Source: Cellvibrionaceae bacterium
GTDB taxonomy: Bacteria; Pseudomonadota; Gammaproteobacteria; Pseudomonadales; Cellvibrionaceae
Length of the DNA: 22,080 nucleotides
Direction: 5' to 3'
Assembly: GCA_021151615.1 (NCBI GenBank)
Contig: JAGKXA010000091.1
Location: 1-22,080, forward strand
Made by a program: the position numbers and the translations under genes. The notes beneath the pieces are model-generated. The model saw nothing but the letters and a program-made list of their open reading frames with translations. It did no database searches and was not told where the DNA came from. Shown here one piece after another: positions 15,457 to 22,080 of this stretch (its first letter is position 1; each line of letters starts with the position of its first letter).

Positions 15457-18232
15457 GTTTACAAAACGTTTTTCTTCTTCGATATGCGCGGCCTACATAA
15501 TCAAGGTGTAGTTCTTTACCGTATACATCGGCAACTACGTGACGCATATGGTGTTGACTGCTGTACCAGGCCCCCTGGTTCATTGGCTCTTCCTGGCACC
15601 AGAAAATATCTTTGATATTTTTGAAGGAAGCCAGGGCTGCTTTCAGTTCTGCTTCAGGGAATGGATACAACTGCTCTAAACGAATCAAAGCAACATTATC
15701 CAAATTGCGCGCAGTACGCTCTTCCAACAAGGTGTAGTAGACCTTACCGCTACATAGAATTACGCGCTGTACTTTTGCAGCATCAACACTTGCATCAGTG
15801 ATTACGTTTTGGAAGCTACCATTCGCCAACTCTTCCAACGTAGACGTGGCCAATTTATGACGCAGCAGAGACTTTGGACTCATCACCACTAATGGGCGAC
15901 GCATTGGGCGAACCGCTTGGCGACGCAACATATGGAAAACCTGCGCCGGAGTAGAGGGTACACAAACTTGAATATTGTGCTCAGCACATAACTGCATAAA
16001 ACGCTCAAGGCGTGCAGATGAGTGCTCCGGCCCTTGACCTTCATAGCCATGTGGCAACAACATAGTCAAACCACTTAAACGGCCCCACTTATGTTCACCG
16101 CTGGTAATAAATTGGTCGATAACTACTTGCGCACCGTTGGCAAAGTCACCGAACTGGGCCTCCCAAATGACCAGACCTTTTGGTGAGGTTGTAGAGTAAC
16201 CATACTCGAATGCCAACACAGCTTCTTCTGAAAGATAGGAGTCAAACAATTCAAAGCTTGGCTGATCAGCTTTCATATTAGCTAGTGCAGTGTAAGCAGA
16301 ACCATCCTTCTGGCTGTGCACAGTTGCGTGGCGATGCGAGAAAGTACCGCGACCTACGTCCTGACCAGTCATTCGTACTGGATAACCCTGCTCAACCAAG
16401 GTAGCGTAAGCCAAGGTTTCAGCCATACCCCAGTTAAGTGGTAGAGCACCGCCAGCCATTTTACGACGATCTTCGTAAATCTTTTCTACTTGCTTCTGCA
16501 ATACAATCCCATCAGGAATTTCACACATCTTGTGTGCGGCTGCCTGCAGCGCTTTTAATTCATAGCCAGTATTCGCAGGTGTCAACCAATCGTGACCGAT
16601 GTATGGAGTCCAATCCACAAACAAGGTCCGATCCGGCTCACTGACCAAACCGCTAGCCACATGCTCACCGCGATCCAGAGCCGCACGATAGTTAGTGGTT
16701 AAGTCATCTGCCGCCGCTTGAGTTAACAGATTTTCGGCGACCAGTTTGTCAGCATAAAGTGTACGGGTGGTTTTGAGCGCACGAATGATTTGATACATCA
16801 GCGGTTGAGTTGCAGAGGGTTCGTCAGTTTCATTGTGACCGCGACGACGATAGCAAACCAAATCAATAACAACGTCTTTTTTGAATTCGTAACGGTAGTC
16901 CATCGCCAGTTGGGCGATAAACAATACCGCTTCCGGATCATCGCCATTCACGTGGAAAATCGGGCATTCAATCATTTTTGCAACGTCAGTACAGTACTCT
17001 GTAGAGCGTGCATCTTCACGTTTGTTGGTGGTAAAACCGACTTGGTTGTTGATCACAATATGCAGAGTACCGCCTGTGCCATACGCGCGAGTCTGGGACA
17101 TTTGGAACGTCTCCATCACCACACCTTGGCCAGCGAATGCTGCATCGCCGTGAACAACAATCGGAACTACTTTTGCACCGGTTTTATCACTGCGACGATC
17201 CTGGCGCGCGCGCACAGAACCTTCAACTACCGGAGAAACAATTTCCAGATGCGACGGGTTGAAAGCCATCGCCATATGCAATTCACCGCCAGGAGTCATC
17301 ACGTTGGAAGAAAAGCCAGAGTGGTACTTAACGTCACCGGAGGTATTCAATGAACGTTTGCCATCGAATTCAGCAAATAATTCCGCCGGATTCTTACCAA
17401 ACACGTTAACAAGTGTGTTCAAGCGGCCACGGTGCGCCATACCCAGCACAATTTCTTTTGCACCGTAAGTACCCGCGCGCTTTACCAGAGCATCCACTAA
17501 CGGAATGAAACTCTCACCACCTTCCAAACCAAAACGCTTGGTACCTGGGTATTTGCTATCAAGGTGACGCTCGAGACCTTCAGCAGCAGTCAAACGTTCC
17601 AACAATGCCAAACGTTGTTCCTTGGTGAATTCAGGATTTGAACGAACACTTTCGAGGCGTTGCTGTAACCATTGTTTTTCAGCCAACGGAGTAATGTGCA
17701 TAATTTCCGCACCGATATGACCACAATAGGTCTTCTCCAATGCTTCAACAATTTCACGCAGGGTTGCTTGTTCTTTGCCAATAAACAAACTGCCGGTATT
17801 AAACACTGTATCCAAATCTGCATTGGTTAAACCGTGAAATTGCAAATCCAGATCGGCAACTGGCTCACGCACCATCAAACCGAGTGGGTCAAGCTGTGCT
17901 TTTTGATGGCCGCGGAAGCGGTATGAGCTAATTAATTGCAGAACTTTAATTTGTTTTTGTTCGTGTTCTGCACTGACTGAACCACCTGCAACAGTCACGG
18001 TACGAACACGGGACTTACCCAATTGCTCAAACTGAGCGCGAATGACTGAATGTGGAGTATCTTGCGTCAGTACGCCATTTACGCGCGGCAACTGATCGAA
18101 GTAATTACGCCATTCTTCAGGAACGGCATTAGGATTGTGTAAATACGTGTCGTAGAGCTCTTCGACATAAGCAGCGTTCCCACCGGAAATGTGAGACGTA
18201 CTCCAAAATTGCTCCATAATGCTGTCTTGCAT
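15428..18232 (-). CDS. sucA: 2-oxoglutarate dehydrogenase E1 (SucA), C-terminus apparently frameshifted by a deletion
   Basis: Thiamine-diphosphate decarboxylase component of the 2-oxoglutarate dehydrogenase complex. The N-terminus MQDSIMEQFWSTSHISGGNAAYVEEL matches Pseudomonas-type SucA, so I place the start at ATG 18232; a further 14-codon extension back to 18274 lacks support. GMAHRGRLNTLVNV is at 264-277 and the thiamine-site GDAAFAGQGVV at 362-372. The protein is normal through ...HLDYVGR at residue 915. After that the frame reads A-YRRRKTFCKQSSHCVRAF to TAA 15428, which is not E1o sequence. One frame away, the same bases read HIEEEKRFVNKALTV-TGA, matching the E. coli tail HQKQQQDLVNDALNVE. 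About 38 bases coding for the conserved PASASPAVGYMSV-like segment appear lost. Repaired length would be 943. Activity of the encoded protein is doubtful unless this is a sequence error. Confidence 0.93.
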   Translation of the reverse strand: MQDSIMEQFWSTSHISGGNAAYVEELYDTYLHNPNAVPEEWRNYFDQLPRVNGVLTQDTPHSVIRAQFEQLGKSRVRTVTVAGGSVSAEHEQKQIKVLQLISSYRFRGHQKAQLDPLGLMVREPVADLDLQFHGLTNADLDTVFNTGSLFIGKEQATLREIVEALEKTYCGHIGAEIMHITPLAEKQWLQQRLESVRSNPEFTKEQRLALLERLTAAEGLERHLDSKYPGTKRFGLEGGESFIPLVDALVKRAGTYGAKEIVLGMAHRGRLNTLVNVFGKNPAELFAEFDGKRSLNTSGDVKYHSGFSSNVMTPGGELHMAMAFNPSHLEIVSPVVEGSVRARQDRRSDKTGAKVVPIVVHGDAAFAGQGVVMETFQMSQTRAYGTGGTLHIVINNQVGFTTNKREDARSTEYCTDVAKMIECPIFHVNGDDPEAVLFIAQLAMDYRYEFKKDVVIDLVCYRRRGHNETDEPSATQPLMYQIIRALKTTRTLYADKLVAENLLTQAAADDLTTNYRAALDRGEHVASGLVSEPDRTLFVDWTPYIGHDWLTPANTGYELKALQAAAHKMCEIPDGIVLQKQVEKIYEDRRKMAGGALPLNWGMAETLAYATLVEQGYPVRMTGQDVGRGTFSHRHATVHSQKDGSAYTALANMKADQPSFELFDSYLSEEAVLAFEYGYSTTSPKGLVIWEAQFGDFANGAQVVIDQFITSGEHKWGRLSGLTMLLPHGYEGQGPEHSSARLERFMQLCAEHNIQVCVPSTPAQVFHMLRRQAVRPMRRPLVVMSPKSLLRHKLATSTLEELANGSFQNVITDASVDAAKVQRVILCSGKVYYTLLEERTARNLDNVALIRLEQLYPFPEAELKAALASFKNIKDIFWCQEEPMNQGAWYSSQHHMRHVVADVYGKELHLDYVGRAYRRRKTFCKQSSHCVRAF

Positions 18233-18433
18233 TCCACCCACCTTAATCTTTGGGGATCTATCCCCTGCTATCAACTAGCGGTTAGCTACCAAACGCTTTC
18301 AACTTGTGATTAAAAGCGCCGCTTTTAAGTCGCTATCACCCAAGGCGACAGCGGACAGTTTTTGATTAAACAAGCTCAAATCGCTCATCAAATCATCAAA
18401 TTTTGCCTGCTTCAGATACGCAAAAGCGCCACC
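18233..18433 (-). other. sdhB-sucA spacer with two hairpins
   Basis: 201 bases with no confident gene, the largest internal gap in the TCA cluster. Hairpin A: TTAAAAGC (18310-18317), GCC, GCTTTTAA (18321-18328), perfect eight pairs. Hairpin B: GGGGAT (18252-18257), CT, ATCCCC (18260-18265), just upstream of the sucA ribosome site. Hairpin A has its T run inside the stem, so termination is doubtful. A 29-codon ATG frame (18299-18388) is present but unsupported. A separate sucA promoter could lie here, but I see no convincing -35/-10 pair. Confidence 0.55.
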
Positions 18434-19138
18434 TTAGGTAGCGCTCTGTAACAACATGTTGCGTATATGGCCGATGGCTCGCGTCGGGTTCAACCCTTTG
18501 GGACAAACCGCCACACAGTTTTGGATACCGTGACAACGGAATACACTGAAAGGATCATCCAGATTAGCGAGTCGTTTCTGGGTCGCCAAATCGCGGCTGT
18601 CCGCCAGGAAACGATAAGCCTGTAATAAACCGGCAGGACCGATAAATTTATCGGGATTCCACCAGAAGGATGGACAACTGGTTGAGCAACAGGCGCAAAG
18701 TATACACTCATAAAGACCATCAAGCTTCTCGCGATCTGCTGGAGATTGCAAACGCTCGATTGCTGGCGCAGGAGTATCGTTCTGCAAGTAAGGCTCAATC
18801 TTTTTGTACTGATCGTAGAACTGGGTCATATCGACCACCAAATCACGAATCACCGGCAAACCTGGCAACGGACGCAAAATCAGAGTGTTATTTTTTACAC
18901 ACTCAGAAATTGGCTTGATACACGCCAATCCATTTTTACCGTTAATGTTCATACCGTCCGAGCCACACACACCTTCACGGCATGAGCGACGGTACGCCAA
19001 AGATTGATCTTGTGCTTTTAACAACTCAAGAACATCGAGAACCATCAGGTCTTTACCCTGGGTATCAACCTCATATTCTTTCATGTAAGGCGCATTATCA
19101 GTTTCAGGGTTGTAGCGATAAACTTGTACTTTCAACAT
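18434..19138 (-). CDS. sdhB: Succinate dehydrogenase iron-sulfur subunit
   Basis: Iron-sulfur subunit of complex II, passing electrons from SdhA flavin to quinone at the membrane anchor. The 234-residue protein is the usual length. The [2Fe-2S] site is SCREGVCGSDGMNINGKNGLAC (C53, C58, C73, with D61 in the usual Asp position). The [4Fe-4S]/[3Fe-4S] sites are CILCACCSTSCPSFWWN and CHGIQNCVAVCPKGLNP. The ATG at 19138 has GGGAG about eight bases upstream, in a 29-base gap after sdhA. The operon order C-D-A-B is standard. The C-terminus ends normally; an open reading frame continues in frame past the stop but is not part of the protein. Confidence 0.98.
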   Translation of the reverse strand: MLKVQVYRYNPETDNAPYMKEYEVDTQGKDLMVLDVLELLKAQDQSLAYRRSCREGVCGSDGMNINGKNGLACIKPISECVKNNTLILRPLPGLPVIRDLVVDMTQFYDQYKKIEPYLQNDTPAPAIERLQSPADREKLDGLYECILCACCSTSCPSFWWNPDKFIGPAGLLQAYRFLADSRDLATQKRLANLDDPFSVFRCHGIQNCVAVCPKGLNPTRAIGHIRNMLLQSAT

Positions 19139-19167
19139 GATTTTTCTCCCGGATTACCCTGCCGTTA

Positions 19168-20940
19168 TTAATAGGTGCGTTTCTTGGGCTGGAAAGCTTC
19201 CATAGTGCGCGGTTTGAAATTCACCGCACGCTTGCAAACACGCTTTTCGCCAGGGAAATACATGGAGTGACATAACCAGTTGGTATCGTCACGATCTTCG
19301 TAATCTTCACGCGCATGAGCACCACGCGACTCTTTGCGCTCTTCTGCAGCGATCGCAGTGGCTTCAGCCACTTCGAGCAGATTTTGCAATTCCAGCGCCT
19401 CGATACGTGCGGTGTTGAATGCATTACTCTTATCGGTGATTGCAACGTTTTCGATGCGCTTGCGCAACTCAGCCAACTGCTGGATGCCCTTCTGCATAAA
19501 CTCACCCTTACGGAATACACCGAAGTAGTTTTGCATAATGGTTTGCAGCTCTTTGCGCAGAACCGCTGCACTTTCGCCGCTGGTTGAATTGTTGATCTTA
19601 TTCAACCGCGCCATGGCCTTGTCGATATCAGCCTGGGTTGCATCGCGATGCTCAATACCCTCACGCAATGCTTTTTCAATGTACAAACCCGCTGCGCGAC
19701 CAAATACCACCAGATCAAGCAGTGAATTGCCACCCAAACGATTGGCACCGTGTACCGATACACACGCCACTTCACCACACGCAAAGAGACCATCGATAAC
19801 GACATCATTGCCATTTGCATCAACGGTAAGCGCCTGGCCATTCACGTTGGTCGGAATACCGCCCATCATGTAATGGCAAGTTGGAACTACGGGAATTGGA
19901 GCGTAGACGGGATCTACGTGCGCAAAAGTGCGCGATAACTCACAGATACCCGGCAACTTGCTTTCGAGAACTTCTTCGCCAAGGTGATCCAGCTTCAGCA
20001 ATACGTGATCCTTGTTTGGACCAACACCACGACCAGCGATAATTTCCTGAATCATGGAACGAGCTACTACGTCACGGCCCGCAAGGTCTTTCGCGTTGGG
20101 AGCATAACGCTCCATAAAGCGCTCACCGTCGGAGTTGATCAGGTAACCACCCTCACCACGACAACCCTCGGTTACCAATACTCCGGCACCGGCAATACCG
20201 GTCGGGTGGAACTGCCACATCTCAATGTCTTGTACCGGGAAGCCTGCACGCAGAGCCATACCCACACCATCACCGGTGTTGATGTGTGCATTAGTAGTAG
20301 AAGCGTAAATACGCCCTGCACCACCGGTCGCCAATACAGTTGCCTTGGCTTTCACATAAACAGTTTCGCCATCTTCGATGTTGATCGCAATAACACCAAC
20401 TACTGCACCATCAGCATTCTTGACCAAATCAACCGCAAACCATTCATTCAGGAAAACGGTTTTATTTTTCAGGTTGCCTTGGTACAGGGTATGGAGAAGA
20501 GCGTGGCCAGTGCGATCCGCAGCAGCACAGGTACGCGCAGCCTGACCACCTTCACCGAAGTTTTTGGATTGACCGCCGAATGGACGCTGATAAATACGAC
20601 CTTCATCAGTACGGGAGAAAGGCAAACCCATATGCTCCAGTTCGAATACCGCCTCTGGGCCAACTGAGCACATATACTCAATTGCGTCCTGGTCACCTAT
20701 ATAGTCCGAGCCTTTTACGGTGTCGTACATGTGCCAACGCCAATCATCGTTCGGGTCAGCACTGGCAATCGCACAAGTAATGCCGCCCTGGGCAGATACA
20801 GTGTGCGAACGGGTTGGAAATACTTTAGTAATTACTGCTGTTTTGTAGCCGGATTGCGCTAATTGCAAAGCTGCGCGCATACCTGCGCCACCGCCACCAA
20901 CCACAATACCGTCGAAAGAAATCGTGCGCATATTAGCCAT
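19168..20940 (-). CDS. sdhA: Succinate dehydrogenase flavoprotein subunit
   Basis: Catalytic subunit of complex II; oxidises succinate to fumarate with covalently bound FAD. The 590 residues match. FAD fold GGGGAG lies at residues 15-20, and the flavinylated histidine is H46 in TRSHTVSAQGG. The substrate and catalytic region HPTGIAGAGVLVTEGCRGEGGY is followed by LAGRDVVARSM with R289, the catalytic Arg. The C-terminal R-G-A-H-A-R-E-D segment is also typical. Its ATG overlaps the sdhD TAA by one base (TAATG), so translation is probably coupled. No sign of damage. Confidence 0.99.
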   Translation of the reverse strand: MANMRTISFDGIVVGGGGAGMRAALQLAQSGYKTAVITKVFPTRSHTVSAQGGITCAIASADPNDDWRWHMYDTVKGSDYIGDQDAIEYMCSVGPEAVFELEHMGLPFSRTDEGRIYQRPFGGQSKNFGEGGQAARTCAAADRTGHALLHTLYQGNLKNKTVFLNEWFAVDLVKNADGAVVGVIAINIEDGETVYVKAKATVLATGGAGRIYASTTNAHINTGDGVGMALRAGFPVQDIEMWQFHPTGIAGAGVLVTEGCRGEGGYLINSDGERFMERYAPNAKDLAGRDVVARSMIQEIIAGRGVGPNKDHVLLKLDHLGEEVLESKLPGICELSRTFAHVDPVYAPIPVVPTCHYMMGGIPTNVNGQALTVDANGNDVVIDGLFACGEVACVSVHGANRLGGNSLLDLVVFGRAAGLYIEKALREGIEHRDATQADIDKAMARLNKINNSTSGESAAVLRKELQTIMQNYFGVFRKGEFMQKGIQQLAELRKRIENVAITDKSNAFNTARIEALELQNLLEVAEATAIAAEERKESRGAHAREDYEDRDDTNWLCHSMYFPGEKRVCKRAVNFKPRTMEAFQPKKRTY

Positions 20941-21311
20941 TAGTTAATACCCCAAATTACTTGAACACCCCAAACAAGATAGGTGACTGCGACTGCACCC
21001 AGTACTATCTGGGCAAATATACGAAGGAAAGTCGCTTTGGAGCCTAATAGACGGGTGGTTAAATAATCGGTAAGCACTGCCCACAAACCGATCCACGCAT
21101 GGGAAATAAAAGAGAGAAGAGTAGCAAGGGTGAAAACACGCATCCACAATTGGTTGTAGAGGGATTGCCACTGCTCAAAAGTCAATTCAGGATTACATGC
21201 CAAATAAGCTACGATAAAAATGGTGTAAGCCGCCATAACGGCACCACCGACGCGTTGGATCAGCCAATCATAAAGACCGCTGCGCCCAAAACTGGTTACT
21301 GAAGTTACCAT
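20940..21311 (-). CDS. sdhD: Succinate dehydrogenase membrane anchor subunit D
   Basis: Small membrane anchor helping to form the quinone and heme b site of complex II. The 123-residue protein starts MVTSVTSFGRSGLYDWLIQRV, very close to Pseudomonas SdhD. It has three hydrophobic helices (about residues 22-40, 60-82 and 95-121), H71 in SHAWIGLW, and the D82/Y83 pair that corresponds to E. coli quinone-site residues of the same number. I chose ATG 21311 instead of a TTG two codons upstream. It overlaps the sdhC stop by seven bases and ends by one-base overlap with sdhA. Confidence 0.96.
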   Translation of the reverse strand: MVTSVTSFGRSGLYDWLIQRVGGAVMAAYTIFIVAYLACNPELTFEQWQSLYNQLWMRVFTLATLLSFISHAWIGLWAVLTDYLTTRLLGSKATFLRIFAQIVLGAVAVTYLVWGVQVIWGIN

Positions 21312-21679
21312 ACCCAAACTCCCGCCAAAACGATCAACACTATGGCAACTACCAGCGCAAGCTTGGCGCCAGTTTGACCACCTTTTAACGATTCACCGAT
21401 GCCGAAATCCATAATCAAATGGCGAATACCCATGACCATGTGATACGCCAACCCTGCCAACACAACCCACAGGATAATTTGGCAAACCGGACTAGCGGCA
21501 AGATCGCGAATGCTGTTGAAGCCTTCTTGCGAATCCAGGCTGGCATCAAGCATCCATAACAGGACTGCAACACCAGCAAATAGGAAAACGCCAGAAACAC
21601 GATGAAGGATGGAAACGTAAGCAGTGATGGGAAGTTTTATTGTTGCTATATCAAGATTGACAGGTCTTTTCTTGTTCAC
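21305..21679 (-). CDS. sdhC: Succinate dehydrogenase cytochrome b556 subunit C
   Basis: Heme-binding membrane anchor of complex II. The 124-residue protein starts with GTG at 21679 (AGGTGAG about seven bases upstream), giving MNKKRPVNLDIATIKLPITAY, which is nearly the Pseudomonas SdhC start. Three membrane helices follow. SILHRVSG at 23-30 supplies quinone-site residues, and LAYHMVMGIRHLIMD supplies H80 as likely heme ligand. It is the first gene of the sdhCDAB-suc cluster; about 100 bases of leader and a proposed promoter lie before it. Confidence 0.96.
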   Translation of the reverse strand: MNKKRPVNLDIATIKLPITAYVSILHRVSGVFLFAGVAVLLWMLDASLDSQEGFNSIRDLAASPVCQIILWVVLAGLAYHMVMGIRHLIMDFGIGESLKGGQTGAKLALVVAIVLIVLAGVWVW

Positions 21680-22080
21680 GGTCTATCTCACCTGGATGCC
21701 CATCGCGGGCAGGTTTAAGAATAAGCGCTTCATTTTTTATCACCCGAAAGTGACCTTAAATGAAACACGCCCTGCAAGTCGCGCCGCATTATAGAGATTG
21801 ACCTCTCGAAACACAAACAAAAACCGACCCGCAATTTTTCCTGGTCGAAACCCTGAAAACACTTCGGTATATTTAACGGGGTTTTTACACAAACCACTGA
21901 TTTTTATAATTTATTTTCCTGAAAGCGCACCTTGCAAGAGCATTTTTTTGCTGTTCGCCCCACCTCAGTGCAAAGAAATTACAGCCTTGTTTGGCATCTC
22001 TCGCCACTAGATTAATGCGCCATTGGAATTTCAAAAAAGATAAAAGAATTTACCCCGGAGATGCGCCAAAAACTTTCGCC
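21680..22080. other. Region upstream of sdhC without a convincing gene
   Basis: This 401-base stretch has no supported coding sequence. It holds the sdhC leader, the proposed sdhC promoter (21788-21816), a small hairpin at 21697-21711 (TGCCC, ATCGC, GGGCA) in the leader, and AT-rich sequence beyond. In Pseudomonas and relatives gltA (citrate synthase) lies divergently here; the right edge may fall just before it. A 70-codon plus-strand frame at 21798-22010 has no family resemblance and is probably chance. Confidence 0.6.
21788..21816 (-). promoter_or_regulatory. Predicted sigma70 promoter of the sdhCDAB-suc cluster
   Basis: On the minus strand TTGTGT (21816-21811), a 17-base spacer, then a perfect TATAAT (21793-21788). 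Transcription would begin near 21781, leaving a leader of about 100 bases before the sdhC GTG at 21679. The -35 matches consensus at only its first three bases, so an activator or other control is plausible. Confidence 0.5.

Noticed and set aside
14621..15511. 296-codon plus-strand frame opposite sucB and the sucA end
   Set aside because: It is antisense to the Ala-rich, clearly conserved sucB; long open antisense frames are expected from that composition.
18233..18274. Longer SucA start at 18274
   Set aside because: The extra 14 residues do not match the family; the Pseudomonas-type N-terminus begins at ATG 18232 after a purine-rich ribosome site.
19984..20667. 227-codon plus-strand frame opposite sdhA
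   Set aside because: Antisense shadow of sdhA; no ribosome site or known motif.
21798..22010. 70-codon plus-strand frame upstream of sdhC
   Set aside because: No family resemblance, and it begins in the proposed promoter of sdhC.

Overview
The window reads as chromosomal DNA of a gammaproteobacterium close to Cellvibrio and the wider Cellvibrionales/Pseudomonas group. This rests on three things: Pseudomonas-like SdhC, SdhA and SucA sequences, the order sdhCDAB-sucAB-lpd-sucCD, and a secreted pectate-lyase-like protein of the kind expected in a plant-polysaccharide degrader. The genus is an inference, not proven. I see no tRNA, rRNA, CRISPR array, insertion sequence or phage gene.

Left part (1-6200). 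A plus-strand TSUP/YfcA-type membrane permease faces a minus-strand block. Read in the direction of transcription, the block is speA (arginine decarboxylase), carboxynorspermidine/carboxyspermidine dehydrogenase, nspC (carboxynorspermidine/carboxyspermidine decarboxylase) and a small SPOUT RNA methyltransferase. The first three form a compact polyamine module. SpeA makes agmatine, the precursor of putrescine. The dehydrogenase condenses the diamine with aspartate semialdehyde, and NspC decarboxylates the product to spermidine (or norspermidine from diaminopropane). This is the S-adenosylmethionine-independent route.

Middle part (6200-10300). All minus strand: a secreted PL10-like pectate lyase with its own terminator, a MarC-family membrane protein, and a photolyase/cryptochrome-family flavoprotein whose active-site segment departs from the classical photolyase pattern.

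Right part (10380-21680). A complete minus-strand TCA-cycle cluster runs sdhC-sdhD-sdhA-sdhB-sucA-sucB-lpd-sucC-sucD. It encodes succinate dehydrogenase, the three components of 2-oxoglutarate dehydrogenase, and succinyl-CoA synthetase, and ends in a strong intrinsic terminator after sucD. A sigma70-like promoter is proposed about 110 bases before sdhC. Hairpins sit at the sucA/sucB, sucB/lpd and lpd/sucC boundaries, so internal attenuation is possible. The last 400 bases hold no convincing gene. By analogy with Pseudomonas, a divergent gltA may start just past the edge.

The strongest anomaly is in sucA. Its 3' end seems to have lost about 38 bases, removing the conserved C-terminal segment (PASASPAVGYMSV in E. 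coli) and shifting the last codons out of frame. The normal tail, HIEEEKRFVNKALTV followed by TGA, is still present in another frame. It is either a real mutation or an assembly error. I found no wholly new biological system; most of the window is ordinary metabolism in a compact arrangement.
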